Below are positions 52,496-61,600 of a stretch of DNA of 64,000 bases, in pieces. A program made the position numbers and the translations under genes. The DNA comes from Pontibacter litorisediminis. GTDB taxonomy: Bacteria; Bacteroidota; Bacteroidia; Cytophagales; Hymenobacteraceae. Position 1 is the first letter of the stretch; each line of letters opens with the position of its first letter. The notes beneath the pieces were generated by a model. That model ran no database searches. It saw only the letters and a program-made list of their open reading frames with translations, and was not told where the DNA came from. Location of the stretch: NCBI RefSeq assembly GCF_029360645.1, contig NZ_JARDUA010000001.1:62001-126000 (forward strand), read 5' to 3'.

Positions 52496-53920
52496 TCAAG
52501 GGAAGATACCCAGCAACTCATAGCTGACACCGATCTTCTCTATCGCCGTCAAAAACGCGGCCGAGCGTAAACCGGGTGTTCTTTTCTGCACCATCACATC
52601 CCTTATTTCATGGTATGCGTTGATCATGGTATCCTCCAGGCCGGAGCGCACCAAGCTGATCTCATCGGCTCCCTGCGTCAGGAAGGCGCGCTCAGTGGAT
52701 GTCATGCTTTTGCCAGAGCTCGTTTCGATGGCGTTTACCAGGCGGCGGTAGCTGGCTTCTTCTGCCCGCTTCCCCATCCGGCCAAAGCGCACGTTTGATA
52801 GGTTCTTCAGCCACTCAAAGTACGACACAGTTACACCGCCGGCATTTAGGTATAGGTCTGGCAAAATAACGATGTTGTTTTTCAGCATGATGTCCTCCGC
52901 TTCGCGTGTCACAGGCCCGTTGGCGCCCTCTGCAACAATCTTTGCTTTGATTCGACCCGCATTGCCGCTGTGAATGACGTTCTCCAGTGCCGCCGGCAGC
53001 AGGATGTCGCACTCCAGCTCCAGCATTTCCTCTGAATTATCATAGTTCTTACAGTCCTTGAAATTAAGAATGGAGCCGTTTTCGCTGCGGTGCTTGAAGG
53101 CCTCCTGCACGTCTATGCCATTCTCGTTGTAAATGCCGCCTTCCCGCTCTGCGATGCCTGTGATGATGGCGCCGTCTTGTTGGCAGAAGTAGGCCGCATG
53201 GTAACCCACATTACCCAGCCCCTGCACAATAATGCGTTTACCCTCCATGGTATTTCCGGTCAGGCCTTTGCCTTTCAGCATGTCTGCGTCCGAAAGCAGT
53301 TCGCGTAGGCCGTAGTAGATGCCTAAGCCCGTCGCCTCGGCACGGCCTCTGATACCGCCCTGGCCTACCGGCTTGCCCGTTACACAACCCAGCGCATTGG
53401 TCTCGCCATACTTCAGCGCCTGGTAGGTGTCCGCGATCCAAGCCATTTCGCGGCTGCCGGTACCGTAGTCTGGGGCTGGCACATCCATACCCGGGCCAAT
53501 AAGGTTCTTCTTGATCAGCTCTGCCGCGTAGCGGCGCGTGACGCGCTCCAGTGTTTTTACGGAGCTGGTTCTGGGATTGATCTTTACACCTCCTTTGGCA
53601 CCGCCAAACGGCACGTCCACCACAGCGCATTTAAAAGTCATCAGGGTGGCCAACGCCTTTACCTCGTCCTCATCAACCTGCATACTGAAGCGAATGCCGC
53701 CCTTGGATGGGAGCTTGTGGTGGCTGTGCTGCACGCGTATTCCCTCTATTACCTCAATTTTCCCGTCAATCTCAACCGGGAAAGATACTTTGTACACGCT
53801 GTTGGTAGCCTTGATCTGCGCCAGAATGCCTGGGCTGAGCTTGGAGAAGCTGGCAGCGTGGTCGAAATACTGATGGACACTGTCTAAGAATTTTTTGCCT
53901 TCGTTAGGTGTATTAGCCAT
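52496..53920 (-). CDS. Glu/Leu/Phe/Val dehydrogenase (glutamate dehydrogenase)
   Basis: A 474-aa hexameric cytoplasmic enzyme that interconverts glutamate and 2-oxoglutarate plus ammonia. The substrate region KGGIRFSMQVDEDEVKALATLMTFKCAVVDVPFGGAKGG includes the catalytic Lys in FKCAVV, and the PAPDYGTGSREMAWIAD loop follows. The nucleotide-binding motif GLGNVGYHAA lies near residue 235. Several Bacteroidota carry this type with unclear cofactor preference. It meets the paralogue 2 gene tail to tail with a gap of 29 nt and no clear hairpin. With the FMN-dependent glutamate-synthase-like gene at 56.3 kb it links the region to nitrogen assimilation. Confidence 0.95.
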   Translation of the reverse strand: MANTPNEGKKFLDSVHQYFDHAASFSKLSPGILAQIKATNSVYKVSFPVEIDGKIEVIEGIRVQHSHHKLPSKGGIRFSMQVDEDEVKALATLMTFKCAVVDVPFGGAKGGVKINPRTSSVKTLERVTRRYAAELIKKNLIGPGMDVPAPDYGTGSREMAWIADTYQALKYGETNALGCVTGKPVGQGGIRGRAEATGLGIYYGLRELLSDADMLKGKGLTGNTMEGKRIIVQGLGNVGYHAAYFCQQDGAIITGIAEREGGIYNENGIDVQEAFKHRSENGSILNFKDCKNYDNSEEMLELECDILLPAALENVIHSGNAGRIKAKIVAEGANGPVTREAEDIMLKNNIVILPDLYLNAGGVTVSYFEWLKNLSNVRFGRMGKRAEEASYRRLVNAIETSSGKSMTSTERAFLTQGADEISLVRSGLEDTMINAYHEIRDVMVQKRTPGLRSAAFLTAIEKIGVSYELLGIFP

Positions 53921-54238
53921 ACAACTGTTGTTTTTAAGGGATGATGGTTTGCTGGTTTATGAACGTCTTTCACAAGTATTTGTTCGCTTTAGGCTATTTT
54001 ATGCCCTAACCACACTGTTCTTCTTGCTGGTACTGAAGTGCTTGAGGAGCTACTCGCTTAATAAAATATCATATATAATATAAATTAAGTGTTATATAGT
54101 TGCTTTTTAACTTTATAACGGACAAATTTACCTCTCTAAAGTTTTAGAAAGGTGTTGCAAGAAGGCGTTGGGAACAGGCTCGTCGGAAGTTGCTGCCGCA
54201 CCTCCTGAAGTGCCTTATCCCAAATACGAACTACTCCA
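53921..54238. other. Divergent non-coding region, about 320 bp
   Basis: Between the glutamate dehydrogenase gene and STAS-like paralogue 3. A very AT-rich stretch around 54060-54120 is a likely promoter area. A 62-codon plus-strand frame (53895-54083) starts inside the dehydrogenase gene and looks random, so it is not called. Confidence 0.4.
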
Positions 54239-54718
54239 ATGGAAAGAATGGTTGATTTAAATATACTGGCCGCAAGGCCAACGGGTGCAGAGGTGCTGCT
54301 GAAGACGGAGAAGCTAAGCGTTTGCTATGAGGAAGGGGAGCAGACACTGGTGGTGCGTTGGGAGGGAGCGGTAAGCTCAGACGAATTGAGAAGTGGCTAT
54401 AAAGAGATCTTAGAGCAAGTACGCAGGCTGAAACCGGTCAAATGGCAGCTAGACCTGCAAAAGCGTGGCACCATTTGCCGCCAGGATCAGCGCTGGATCT
54501 TTGAGTATGTTTTTCCCGAGGTGCTCTCTATCGTGAACGATGACGTTTTTGTGGCGGTGGTACTGCCTGTGTTCCTGATGCATGACCTGGTGAGTGAGCT
54601 GACTGGCGACGAGCTGATGCAGGATGGCCGGTTTCTGATCATGCAGCACTTTATGTACCCGGAGGAGGGACAGCGCTGGCTAAATGAAATGCAGCTGATT
54701 AAGATGGGGACCAGGTAA
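54239..54718 (+). CDS. STAS-like protein of unknown function, paralogue 3
   Basis: A 159-aa cytoplasmic protein beginning MERMVDLNILAARPTGAEVL. After a short extension it follows the paralogue pattern: LSVCYEEGEQTLVVRWEG, WQLDLQKRGTICRQDQRWIFEYVFPEV, VFVAVVLPVFLMHDLV and a final helix EEGQRWLNEM. Three such genes within about 6 kb suggest local duplication followed by divergence. The strand-ending Asp in LDL is shared with paralogue 1, while paralogue 2 has CTD. Function unknown. Confidence 0.7.
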   Translation: MERMVDLNILAARPTGAEVLLKTEKLSVCYEEGEQTLVVRWEGAVSSDELRSGYKEILEQVRRLKPVKWQLDLQKRGTICRQDQRWIFEYVFPEVLSIVNDDVFVAVVLPVFLMHDLVSELTGDELMQDGRFLIMQHFMYPEEGQRWLNEMQLIKMGTR

Positions 54719-54743
54719 GGAAAGCAGGGGAGCCCGCAAGTAT

Positions 54744-54780
54744 AAAAGCCCGGACTGTTGCTACAGCCCGGGCTTTTGTG
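54744..54780. terminator. Bidirectional terminator
   Basis: AAAAGCCCGG (54744-54753) pairs with CCGGGCTTTT (54768-54777), immediately preceded by an AAGTATA copy. It lies between convergent genes. Confidence 0.85.
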
Positions 54781-54799
54781 TGTCTGGAGTGCAGTGCTG

Positions 54800-55399
54800 T
54801 TATTTTACCTGCAGTAGCTCCACATCGAAGATAAGGGTGGAGTTTGGCCCGATCACATCGCCAGCGCCCTGTGCTCCGTAAGCAAGCTCCGCCGGAATGA
54901 AAAGTCTCCACTTGGCGCCTTCCTTCATTTTCTGCAGCGCCTCGGTCCAGCCGGCAATCACGCCGTTCACCGGGAAAGTGGCCGGTTGGCCACGCTCATA
55001 AGAGGAGTCGAACGTGGTACCGTTGATGAGGGTGCCGTGGTAATGCGTAGTTACGGTATCAGAAGCAGAAGGCGACTTGCCGGTGCCCTCTTTCAGCACC
55101 ATGTACTGCAGTCCGCTTGGCAGTGTCTGCACACCTTCCTTGTTCTTGTTCTCAGCCAGGAAAGCCTCGCCAGCCTGCTTGTTGGAGGAGCCGGCCGCGT
55201 TTTGCTTCTGCGCCATCTCCTGCTGCAGCGCCATCATGGCCTCCTGCACCTCCTGCTGCGACAGTGACGAAGGAGTGCCCGCCTGCACATCCTTCAGGCC
55301 TTGCATAAACGACTCGGCTTCCACCTCTATCCCTTGCTTTTTGAGGTTGGTGGCCATGTCGCGGCCAATGATGTAGCTGATTTTCTCTTTTAAATCCAT
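54800..55399 (-). CDS. FKBP-type peptidyl-prolyl isomerase (FklB-like)
   Basis: A 199-aa protein with an N-terminal dimerisation helical domain (about 1-85, starting MDLKEKISYIIGRDMATNLK) and a C-terminal FKBP domain (about 95-199). Conserved features are VTTHYHGTLINGTTFDSSYERG, FPVNGVIAGWTEALQKMKEG and IPAELAYG, which form the active-site pocket. No signal peptide is seen, so it acts in the cytoplasm, unlike FkpA or Mip. The frame extends to 55420; ATG 55399 is preferred because it starts the conserved helix. Confidence 0.93.
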   Translation of the reverse strand: MDLKEKISYIIGRDMATNLKKQGIEVEAESFMQGLKDVQAGTPSSLSQQEVQEAMMALQQEMAQKQNAAGSSNKQAGEAFLAENKNKEGVQTLPSGLQYMVLKEGTGKSPSASDTVTTHYHGTLINGTTFDSSYERGQPATFPVNGVIAGWTEALQKMKEGAKWRLFIPAELAYGAQGAGDVIGPNSTLIFDVELLQVK

Positions 55400-55559
55400 A
55401 GTATACGGTTGTGCACCCACAGGTGCGGTTTAGTATGAAAGTTTATCATCTCTTACGAGAGATCTACACAAAGCTACCATTTTTTAGTCCTATGCCAAAG
55501 CAGGAGCGGTTAACCTTGCCGTTGCAACCTTAAGTGCGGTAACAACACTTTAAAACAAA

Positions 55560-55590
55560 AAAGGCTACTTCTTGATGGGAAGTAGCCTTT
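55560..55590 (-). terminator. Terminator of the 43-aa gene
   Basis: AAAGGCTACTTC (55560-55571) pairs with GAAGTAGCCTTT (55579-55590). On the minus strand it is followed by a T-rich run, 20 nt beyond the stop of the small gene. Confidence 0.75.
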
Positions 55591-55610
55591 CGTGAAGCGC
55601 TGCCTCTATA

Positions 55611-55742
55611 CTATAGGTACAGATGATAATCTTCGTCTTCAAGGTCTATGTTGATGTCTGCCGGGGCTAGCCAGTTTTTCAGAACTAGCGCCACCGACGT
55701 GCTCAGCAGAAGCACGGACGAAATGGATGCGAACTGTCTCAT
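55611..55742 (-). CDS. Small single-TM protein with acidic tail, 43 aa
   Basis: A short frame starting MRQFASISSVLLLSTSVALV: one hydrophobic segment (about 6-25), then KNWLAPADIN and an acidic, aromatic tail ending DLEDEDYHLYL. A terminator lies 20 nt past the stop, which supports a real gene. The gene at 58344-58493 has the same design, one helix followed by a short Asp/Glu/Tyr-rich end. The first hydrophobic segment may be a membrane anchor or signal peptide. No known family. Confidence 0.6.
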   Translation of the reverse strand: MRQFASISSVLLLSTSVALVLKNWLAPADINIDLEDEDYHLYL

Positions 55743-56011
55743 ACGTGGTAGGGGTAAAGGGTTGAACTTGGTTTTTAGAACGCGTTTCGGGCTGTAAGGT
55801 TGCCCAACTTTAAAACTTGTACGTTAGCTTTTTGTTACCTAAGTATAAAGCAGTTAGAAAAGCGCATAATCAGCAGAAAATGCCCAGGTTTGCCCTTGAA
55901 CGCCATGTAAGGCAGATGCGAGAATTATAACATTTCCGACGTAGCATCAGTACTCCTGGGTAGGTTAAATATCTCTGCAGGTTTAGCTGGCTTTTATCAA
56001 AAAGAATCGCA

Positions 56012-56019
56012 TAACTTTG
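56012..56019 (+). promoter_or_regulatory. Putative -7 box before the 48-aa frame
   Basis: TAACTTTG is an exact TAnnTTTG followed by C. Transcription would start about 10 nt before ATG 56036. Confidence 0.45.
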
Positions 56020-56035
56020 CACCCATAAACTAACC

Positions 56036-56182
56036 ATGCATCCACAGCAGCTACATATCGCTCCTTGCTACACCCCGGCCCGGCGTTCCGGCCTGGTGTC
56101 TGCATCGCACCATGTAACGCTGTGTGACAAGCTGAACGGTTACTGCCTGCACTTTTACACGACCCCGAAAGACTTTAGCTAA
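56036..56182 (+). CDS. Possible 48-aa peptide upstream of the glutamate-synthase-like gene
   Basis: A short frame beginning MHPQQLHIAPCYTPARRSGL and ending KDFS. It is polar, rich in His, Tyr and Thr, with three cysteines, and has no membrane segment. Its start is 10 nt from the predicted transcript start. An 11-bp hairpin (56188-56198 with 56214-56224) follows the stop by 5 nt, and the enzyme gene begins 102 nt downstream of the stop. It may be an independent small protein or a leader peptide. The 12-bp string CTACACCCCGGC occurs inside it (56068-56079) and again at 56228-56239. Confidence 0.4.
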   Translation: MHPQQLHIAPCYTPARRSGLVSASHHVTLCDKLNGYCLHFYTTPKDFS

Positions 56183-56187
56183 CGTGC

Positions 56188-56224
56188 CCAGAATTGCCGG
56201 TTGCTTCTTACCTGGTAATTCTGG
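56188..56224 (+). repeat. 11-bp hairpin between the short frame and the glutamate-synthase-like gene
   Basis: CCAGAATTGCC pairs with GGTAATTCTGG with one G-U pair. There is no T-run, so it is not a simple terminator. Confidence 0.6.
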
Positions 56225-56284
56225 AACCTACACCCCGGCGAACCCAAAAGTATAAACGTCAGAACTACATCCTTTTTAATTTTT

Positions 56285-57841
56285 ATGGCTACAACTATTA
56301 GCGTCAGGCGCACGTTCTCGTACGCCTTCTCCAGTGCTTACTTAGTTACGCTTTTTTTATCTATTTTCGACCGGCAGATGCTCTGGCTCTTGCTGTTGCT
56401 CGTGCCGCTGCACCTGGTGTACCTGCACAACATCCGGCAGGCCAGGCACTCGCTTTTGCGCAACTACCCGCTGGTGGGTTACCTGCGCTATTTCTTTGAG
56501 AGTATTCGCCCCGAGTTCCGCCAGTATTTCTTCGAGTCGGATACAGACGGCAAGCCCTTTAGCCGCCGCCAACGCTCTATTGTGTACCAGCGCGCCAAAA
56601 ATGTGCGTCAGACGGTGCCCTTCGGCATGCACAGCAACAGCCTGGAGGTAGGGTATGAGTGGATTGCCCACACCATGTTCCCGGTGCACGTAAAAGAGGA
56701 CAGCCTGCGCGTGACAATGGGCAGCAGCCGCTGCAAGCAGCCTTACAGCGCCAGCATTTACAATATTTCGGCCATGAGCTACGGCTCGTTGAGCAAAACG
56801 GCCGTAACGGCCCTGAGCGCGGGCGCGAAACTGGGTGGTTTTGCCCACAATACCGGTGAAGGGGGCGTGAGCCCATTCCATATAGAAGGGGGCGGCGACC
56901 TGATCTGGCAGATCGGCACGGGTTATTTCGGATGCCGTGACAAGAACGGCAACTTCTCGGAGGAGCTGTTCCGCGAGCAGGTGGCGCACCCGAACATCAA
57001 AATGGTGGAGATCAAGCTGTCTCAGGGCGCTAAGCCTGGGCATGGTGGAATACTGCCGGCCGCCAAAAACACCCCGGAGATTGCTGCTATCCGTAAGGTG
57101 GAGCCGTATACTACAGTGGCTTCGCCTCCTGCGCACTCTGCCTTCAGCGACCAGTTTACCATGCTGCTCTTCATTGAGAAGCTACGGGTGCTGTCAGACG
57201 GGAAACCTATCGGCATCAAGCTGTGTATCGGCAACAAACAGGAGTTTGAGCGCCTGTGCCAGGAGATGATGCACAACCGCCTATTCCCGGACTTCATCAC
57301 CATTGATGGGGCAGAGGGAGGCACAGGGGCGGCGCCGCTGGAGTTTACCGACAGCCTAGGCATGCCGCTGTACGATGCCCTGGCTTTTGCCCAGAGCACG
57401 CTGCGCAAGTATGGCTTGCGCGACGAGATTAAAATTATCGCCGCCGGCAAGATCATCACAGGCGTGGACATCATCAAGGCGATCGCACTGGGAGCTGATA
57501 GCTGCTACAGTGCCCGCGGCATGATGTTCGCCCTTGGTTGCATACAGGCGCTGCAGTGCGATTCGGGGCGTTGCCCGGTAGGCATTGCCACACAAGATAA
57601 GAACCTGTATAAGGGGCTAGACGTGGCAGACAAGCGCGTGCGGGTGGCCAATTTCCATGGCAACACGTTAAAATCTACGGTAGAGGTCATGGAGGCGTGC
57701 GGCTTTGATAGTATAAGCAGCATTACGCCCGATAAGATTTTCAGGCGTGTGGAGCAGGGCCGAAACATGAGCTTCAAAGAGCTCTACTTTCCCAAAAGCC
57801 AAGCACCCAGCAGCATCAGCAGAAACTATGTACTTAACTGA
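56285..57841 (+). CDS. FMN-binding glutamate synthase-family protein
   Basis: A 518-aa protein with one or two N-terminal hydrophobic segments (about 15-50), then the FMN-binding TIM barrel of glutamate synthase large subunits: YNISAMSYGSLSKTAVTALSAGA, PGHGGILPAAKN, DGAEGGTGAAPLEF and the FeS-linked stretch CDSGRCPVGIATQ. It has no glutaminase domain and no adjacent small subunit, so it is the stand-alone, archaeal-like type whose real reaction is uncertain. The membrane segment is a common addition in Bacteroidota. Rnk follows 5 nt later. Confidence 0.88.
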   Translation: MATTISVRRTFSYAFSSAYLVTLFLSIFDRQMLWLLLLLVPLHLVYLHNIRQARHSLLRNYPLVGYLRYFFESIRPEFRQYFFESDTDGKPFSRRQRSIVYQRAKNVRQTVPFGMHSNSLEVGYEWIAHTMFPVHVKEDSLRVTMGSSRCKQPYSASIYNISAMSYGSLSKTAVTALSAGAKLGGFAHNTGEGGVSPFHIEGGGDLIWQIGTGYFGCRDKNGNFSEELFREQVAHPNIKMVEIKLSQGAKPGHGGILPAAKNTPEIAAIRKVEPYTTVASPPAHSAFSDQFTMLLFIEKLRVLSDGKPIGIKLCIGNKQEFERLCQEMMHNRLFPDFITIDGAEGGTGAAPLEFTDSLGMPLYDALAFAQSTLRKYGLRDEIKIIAAGKIITGVDIIKAIALGADSCYSARGMMFALGCIQALQCDSGRCPVGIATQDKNLYKGLDVADKRVRVANFHGNTLKSTVEVMEACGFDSISSITPDKIFRRVEQGRNMSFKELYFPKSQAPSSISRNYVLN

Positions 57842-57845
57842 TCAT

Positions 57846-58262
57846 ATGGACAACAACCTTATTTACCTGACCGAACAAGACTATAAGCGTCTTATAGACC
57901 TGATTCAGGTGCAGCGGCAAAGCAGCAATGGTGCCGCCGCAAACATCGGCAAACTAGGCGAGGAGCTGAAGCGTGCCAAACTGGTGCCTTCGGAGGAAAT
58001 TCCGGCTAACGTAGTGACCATGAACTCCAAGGTGCTGCTGAAAGACATGCAGAAAGGAACCGAGTTGGAAATAACACTCGTGTACCCAAAGGATGCTGAC
58101 ATTAACACCCGCAGGATCTCTATCTTTGCGCCGGTTGGCACCGCCATTATCGGGTGTAAAGAAGGCGACATCGTGGAGTGGCCGGTACCATCGGGCACGA
58201 TCAACTATAAAATTGAGAAGATACTCTTCCAGCCGGAGGCAACCGGCAACTTTTCCCTGTAA
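57846..58262 (+). CDS. rnk: Rnk-like (GreA/GreB C-terminal domain) protein
   Basis: A 138-aa protein with a short N-terminal helical arm and a GreA/GreB-type FKBP-like domain: VVTMNSKVLLKDMQKGTELEITLVYPKDADINTRRISIFAPVGTAIIGCKEGDIVEWPVPSG in consecutive parts. This is the regulator of nucleoside diphosphate kinase (Rnk) pattern. Rnk binds RNA polymerase near the secondary channel but lacks the long coiled coil needed for transcript cleavage. The frame is open from 57828 and overlaps the upstream gene; ATG 57846 is preferred. It is cotranscribed with the glutamate-synthase-like gene. Confidence 0.82.
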   Translation: MDNNLIYLTEQDYKRLIDLIQVQRQSSNGAAANIGKLGEELKRAKLVPSEEIPANVVTMNSKVLLKDMQKGTELEITLVYPKDADINTRRISIFAPVGTAIIGCKEGDIVEWPVPSGTINYKIEKILFQPEATGNFSL

Positions 58263-58283
58263 ACCCCCAAGACCCTATTACGA

Positions 58284-58324
58284 AAAGAGCCTGCTGTGCC
58301 TGGAGTGCAGCGGGCTCTTTAATT
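58284..58324. terminator. Bidirectional terminator
   Basis: AAAGAGCCTGCTG (58284-58296) pairs with CAGCGGGCTCTTT (58308-58320), one G-U pair, between convergent genes. Confidence 0.82.
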
Positions 58325-58343
58325 TTACGTATGGCTGTAACTG

Positions 58344-58493
58344 CTAGAGATAATCCTCGCTATGCTCATCATAGGTATCAAACTCAAAATCCTCCTCGTC
58401 GAACTGGCTGTTGACAAAGATATAGGCGGCAGCCCCAATTAAAACCACCGTGCCGAGTAAAAGCATGAGCGGAGCTTTATCTGGTGTGTTCAT
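58344..58493 (-). CDS. Small single-TM protein with acidic tail, 49 aa
   Basis: A short frame starting MNTPDKAPLMLLLGTVVLIG with one membrane helix (about 8-27), followed by a strongly acidic and aromatic tail DEEDFEFDTYDEHSEDYL. The terminator at 58284-58320 closes it. Its design matches the 43-aa gene at 55611-55742, although the residues themselves are little alike. The tail would carry about ten negative charges. It may interact with a larger membrane or DNA-binding partner. No known family. Confidence 0.65.
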   Translation of the reverse strand: MNTPDKAPLMLLLGTVVLIGAAAYIFVNSQFDEEDFEFDTYDEHSEDYL

Positions 58494-58586
58494 CCTTCAA
58501 TTGTTTTAACTTGAGCTTATACTTACGAGACACACCTGATGCAGGTATAAGTGCGCCCTAAAATTATCAGGGGGCACACGTAAAAG

Positions 58587-58614
58587 AAAAGCCGGACCAC
58601 AGGGCCCGGCTTTT
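58587..58614 (-). terminator. Terminator of icmF
   Basis: AAAAGCCGG pairs with CCGGCTTTT; on the minus strand the right end reads into TTTCTTTTAC. Two TATACTT copies lie in the immediate vicinity (58613-58627). Confidence 0.8.
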
Positions 58615-58637
58615 ATACTTTATACTTTTAGGATGAC

Positions 58638-61600
58638 CTACATGTTTCTGCGGTACTGTCCGCCCACCTCAAACAGAGCGTTGGTGATCTGGCCCAGGGA
58701 GCAGTATTTCACTGTCTCCATCATCTCCTCGAAGATGTTACCGTTGTTAATGGCCACCTGCTGGATACGCTTTAGCATCTCCTCTGATTTATCGGCATTG
58801 CGCTCCTGCAGGGCGCGCACCATCGTAATCTGGTACTGCTTCTCGTCTTCCGTGGCCCGGATAACCTCTGTCGGGATCACGGTAGGAGAGCCTTTGGAAG
58901 AGAGGAAGGTATTCACCCCGATGATCGGGTACTCGCCGGTGTGCTTCAGCGTCTCATAGTATAAGCTTTCCTCCTGGATCTTGCCGCGCTGGTACATGGT
59001 TTCCATAGCACCCAGCACACCGCCACGCTCTGTGATACGGTCGAACTCGGTCAGTACAGCCTCTTCCACCAGGTCCGTCAGCTCTTCGATGATAAACGAG
59101 CCTTGCAGCGGGTTCTCGTTCTTCGCCAGCCCTAATTCGCGGTTAATGATCAACTGAATCGCCATCGCACGACGAACAGACGCCTCTGTAGGCGTGGTGA
59201 TGGCCTCGTCGTAGGCGTTGGTGTGTAGGGAATTACAGTTGTCGTAGATCGCATACAGCGCCTGCAGTGTGGTGCGGATATCGTTAAAGTCGATCTCCTG
59301 GGCATGCAGCGAACGGCCGGATGTCTGGATGTGGTATTTGAGCATCTGCGAGCGGGCATCGGCGTTATACTTGTGCTTCATCGCCTTCGCCCAGATCCTA
59401 CGGGCAACACGGCCAATTACCGCATACTCCGGATCGATGCCGTTGGAGAAAAAGAAGCTCAGGTTCGGCGCAAACTTGTTGATGTCCATGCCGCGGCTCA
59501 CGTAGTACTCCACAAACGTAAAGCCGTTAGCCAGCGTAAAGGCCAGCTGGGTAATCGGGTTAGCACCAGCCTCAGCAATGTGGTAGCCGGAAATGGACAC
59601 CGAATAGAAATTACGTACGTTCTTGTCGATGAAGTAAGCCTGCACGTCGCCCATCAGGCGCAGCGAGAACTCCGTGGAGAAGATACAGGTATTCTGTGCC
59701 TGGTCCTCTTTCAGGATATCGGCTTGCACGGTACCTCTAACGGCTGCCAGTGTGCGGGTCTTTATCGGTTCGTATACTTCCGCCGGCAGTACCTGGTCGC
59801 CGGTAACGCCCAGCAGCATCAGACCCAGGCCATCATTGCCTTCCGGCAGGCTGCCCTGGTAGCGCGGACGCTCAGCGCCTTTGTCTTTATAGATGGCTTC
59901 GATCTTAGCATTTACCTCATCCTCCAGGCCGTTTTCTTTAATATAAAGCTCGCACTGCTGGTCAATGGCGGCATTCATGAAGAAGCCGGTGAGTATGGCA
60001 GCCGGACCATTGATGGTCATGGATACCGAAGTCTTTGGGTCGGCCAGGTTAAAGCCAGAGTATAGTTTCTTGGCATCATCCAGGCAGCAAATGCTTACGC
60101 CAGAGTTACCAATTTTACCGTAGATGTCGGGTCTGTAATCCGGATCTTCGCCGTATAGTGTAACGGAATCGAAGGCTGTAGACAGACGCTTCGCTGGCAT
60201 GCCTAAGCTTACGTAGTGGAAGCGGCGATTCGTACGCTCCGGGCCACCTTCGCCGGCAAACATGCGGGTAGGGTCTTCGCCTTCGCGCTTGAACGGGAAC
60301 ACACCCGCTGTGTATGGAAATTCACCCGGCACGTTCTCCTGCAGGTTCCACTTCAGCAAATCGCCCCAGGCCTCGTAGCGAGGTGTGGCAACTTTCGGTA
60401 TCTGCAGGTGCGAGAGCGATTCGGTGTGCGTTTTTATCTTGAGCTCCTTGTCGCGCACTTTAAACACGTAGAACTCGTTCTTATAGGCCTGCACTTTCTC
60501 CTGCCAGTTCTCCAGGATCTTCTTGTTCTGCCCGTCCAAGTTCAGCTCCACTTCGGCATAAGCCTGCTCCAGTTGCTTGATCAAACGGTCTTTATCCTCC
60601 ACCTCAATGCTTTGCACGGCCTCAATGGACTTTTTGATACCGTACAGTCGCTGGGCCACTTCCGCCTGGTCTTTCGTCCACTTGTCGTAGTTGCGGATGG
60701 TTTCGGAAATTTCAGAAAGGTAACGCGTGCGGCTTGGAGGGATGATGAACACCTTCTCCGACATCTCTTTTGATGTCTGCAGGTTGGAGTTGAACGCCAC
60801 GCCCGTTTTCTCAGAGATTTTGGCCATGATAGCGCGGTACAGCTGGTTCATGCCCGGGTCGTTGAACTGCGAGGCAATGGTTCCGAACACCGGAATTTCC
60901 TCGTCATTCACGTCCCACAGCTGGTGGTTGCGCTTGTACTGCTTTTTCACGTCGCGCAGGGCGTCCAGGGCGCCGCGCTTGTCAAACTTGTTTAGGGCAA
61001 TCACATCAGCAAAGTCCAGCATGTCGATCTTCTCAAGCTGCGTGGCGGCACCGTACTCCGGCGTCATCACATACAGGCTCATGTCCGAGTGCTCAATGAT
61101 TTCCGTGTCCGACTGGCCGATACCCGATGTCTCCAGTATGATCAGATCGAAATCAGCTGCTTTGACGATGTCCACGGCATCCTGCACATACTTGCTCAGG
61201 GCCAGGTTGCTTTGGCGTGTGGCCAGGGAGCGCATGTATACCCGCTCGTTAGAGATCGAGTTCATGCGGATACGGTCGCCCAGCAGGGCTCCGCCTGTCT
61301 TACGCTTCGAAGGATCTACGGAGATGATGGCGATCTTCTTGTCTGGGAAGTCCAGCAGGAAGCGGCGCACCAGTTCATCTACCAGAGAGGACTTTCCGGC
61401 TCCGCCTGTGCCCGTAATGCCCAATACGGGTGTCTTTACATCTTTCGCCTGCTCTTTTACTTCGTCGAGTATACCGCGGGCCTCCTCCGGGAAGTTTTCA
61501 GCGGCTGAGATAAGCTTGGCAATGGCTTTCGGGTCTTTATCTTTCAGGTGCTTGGCTTCTCCATTCAGGTCCTTGCCTGTCGGGAAGTCGCACTTCTCCA

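Noticed and set aside
53895-54083. 62-codon plus-strand frame next to the glutamate dehydrogenase start
   Set aside because: Starts inside the dehydrogenase gene on the other strand and has no promoter or recognisable features.
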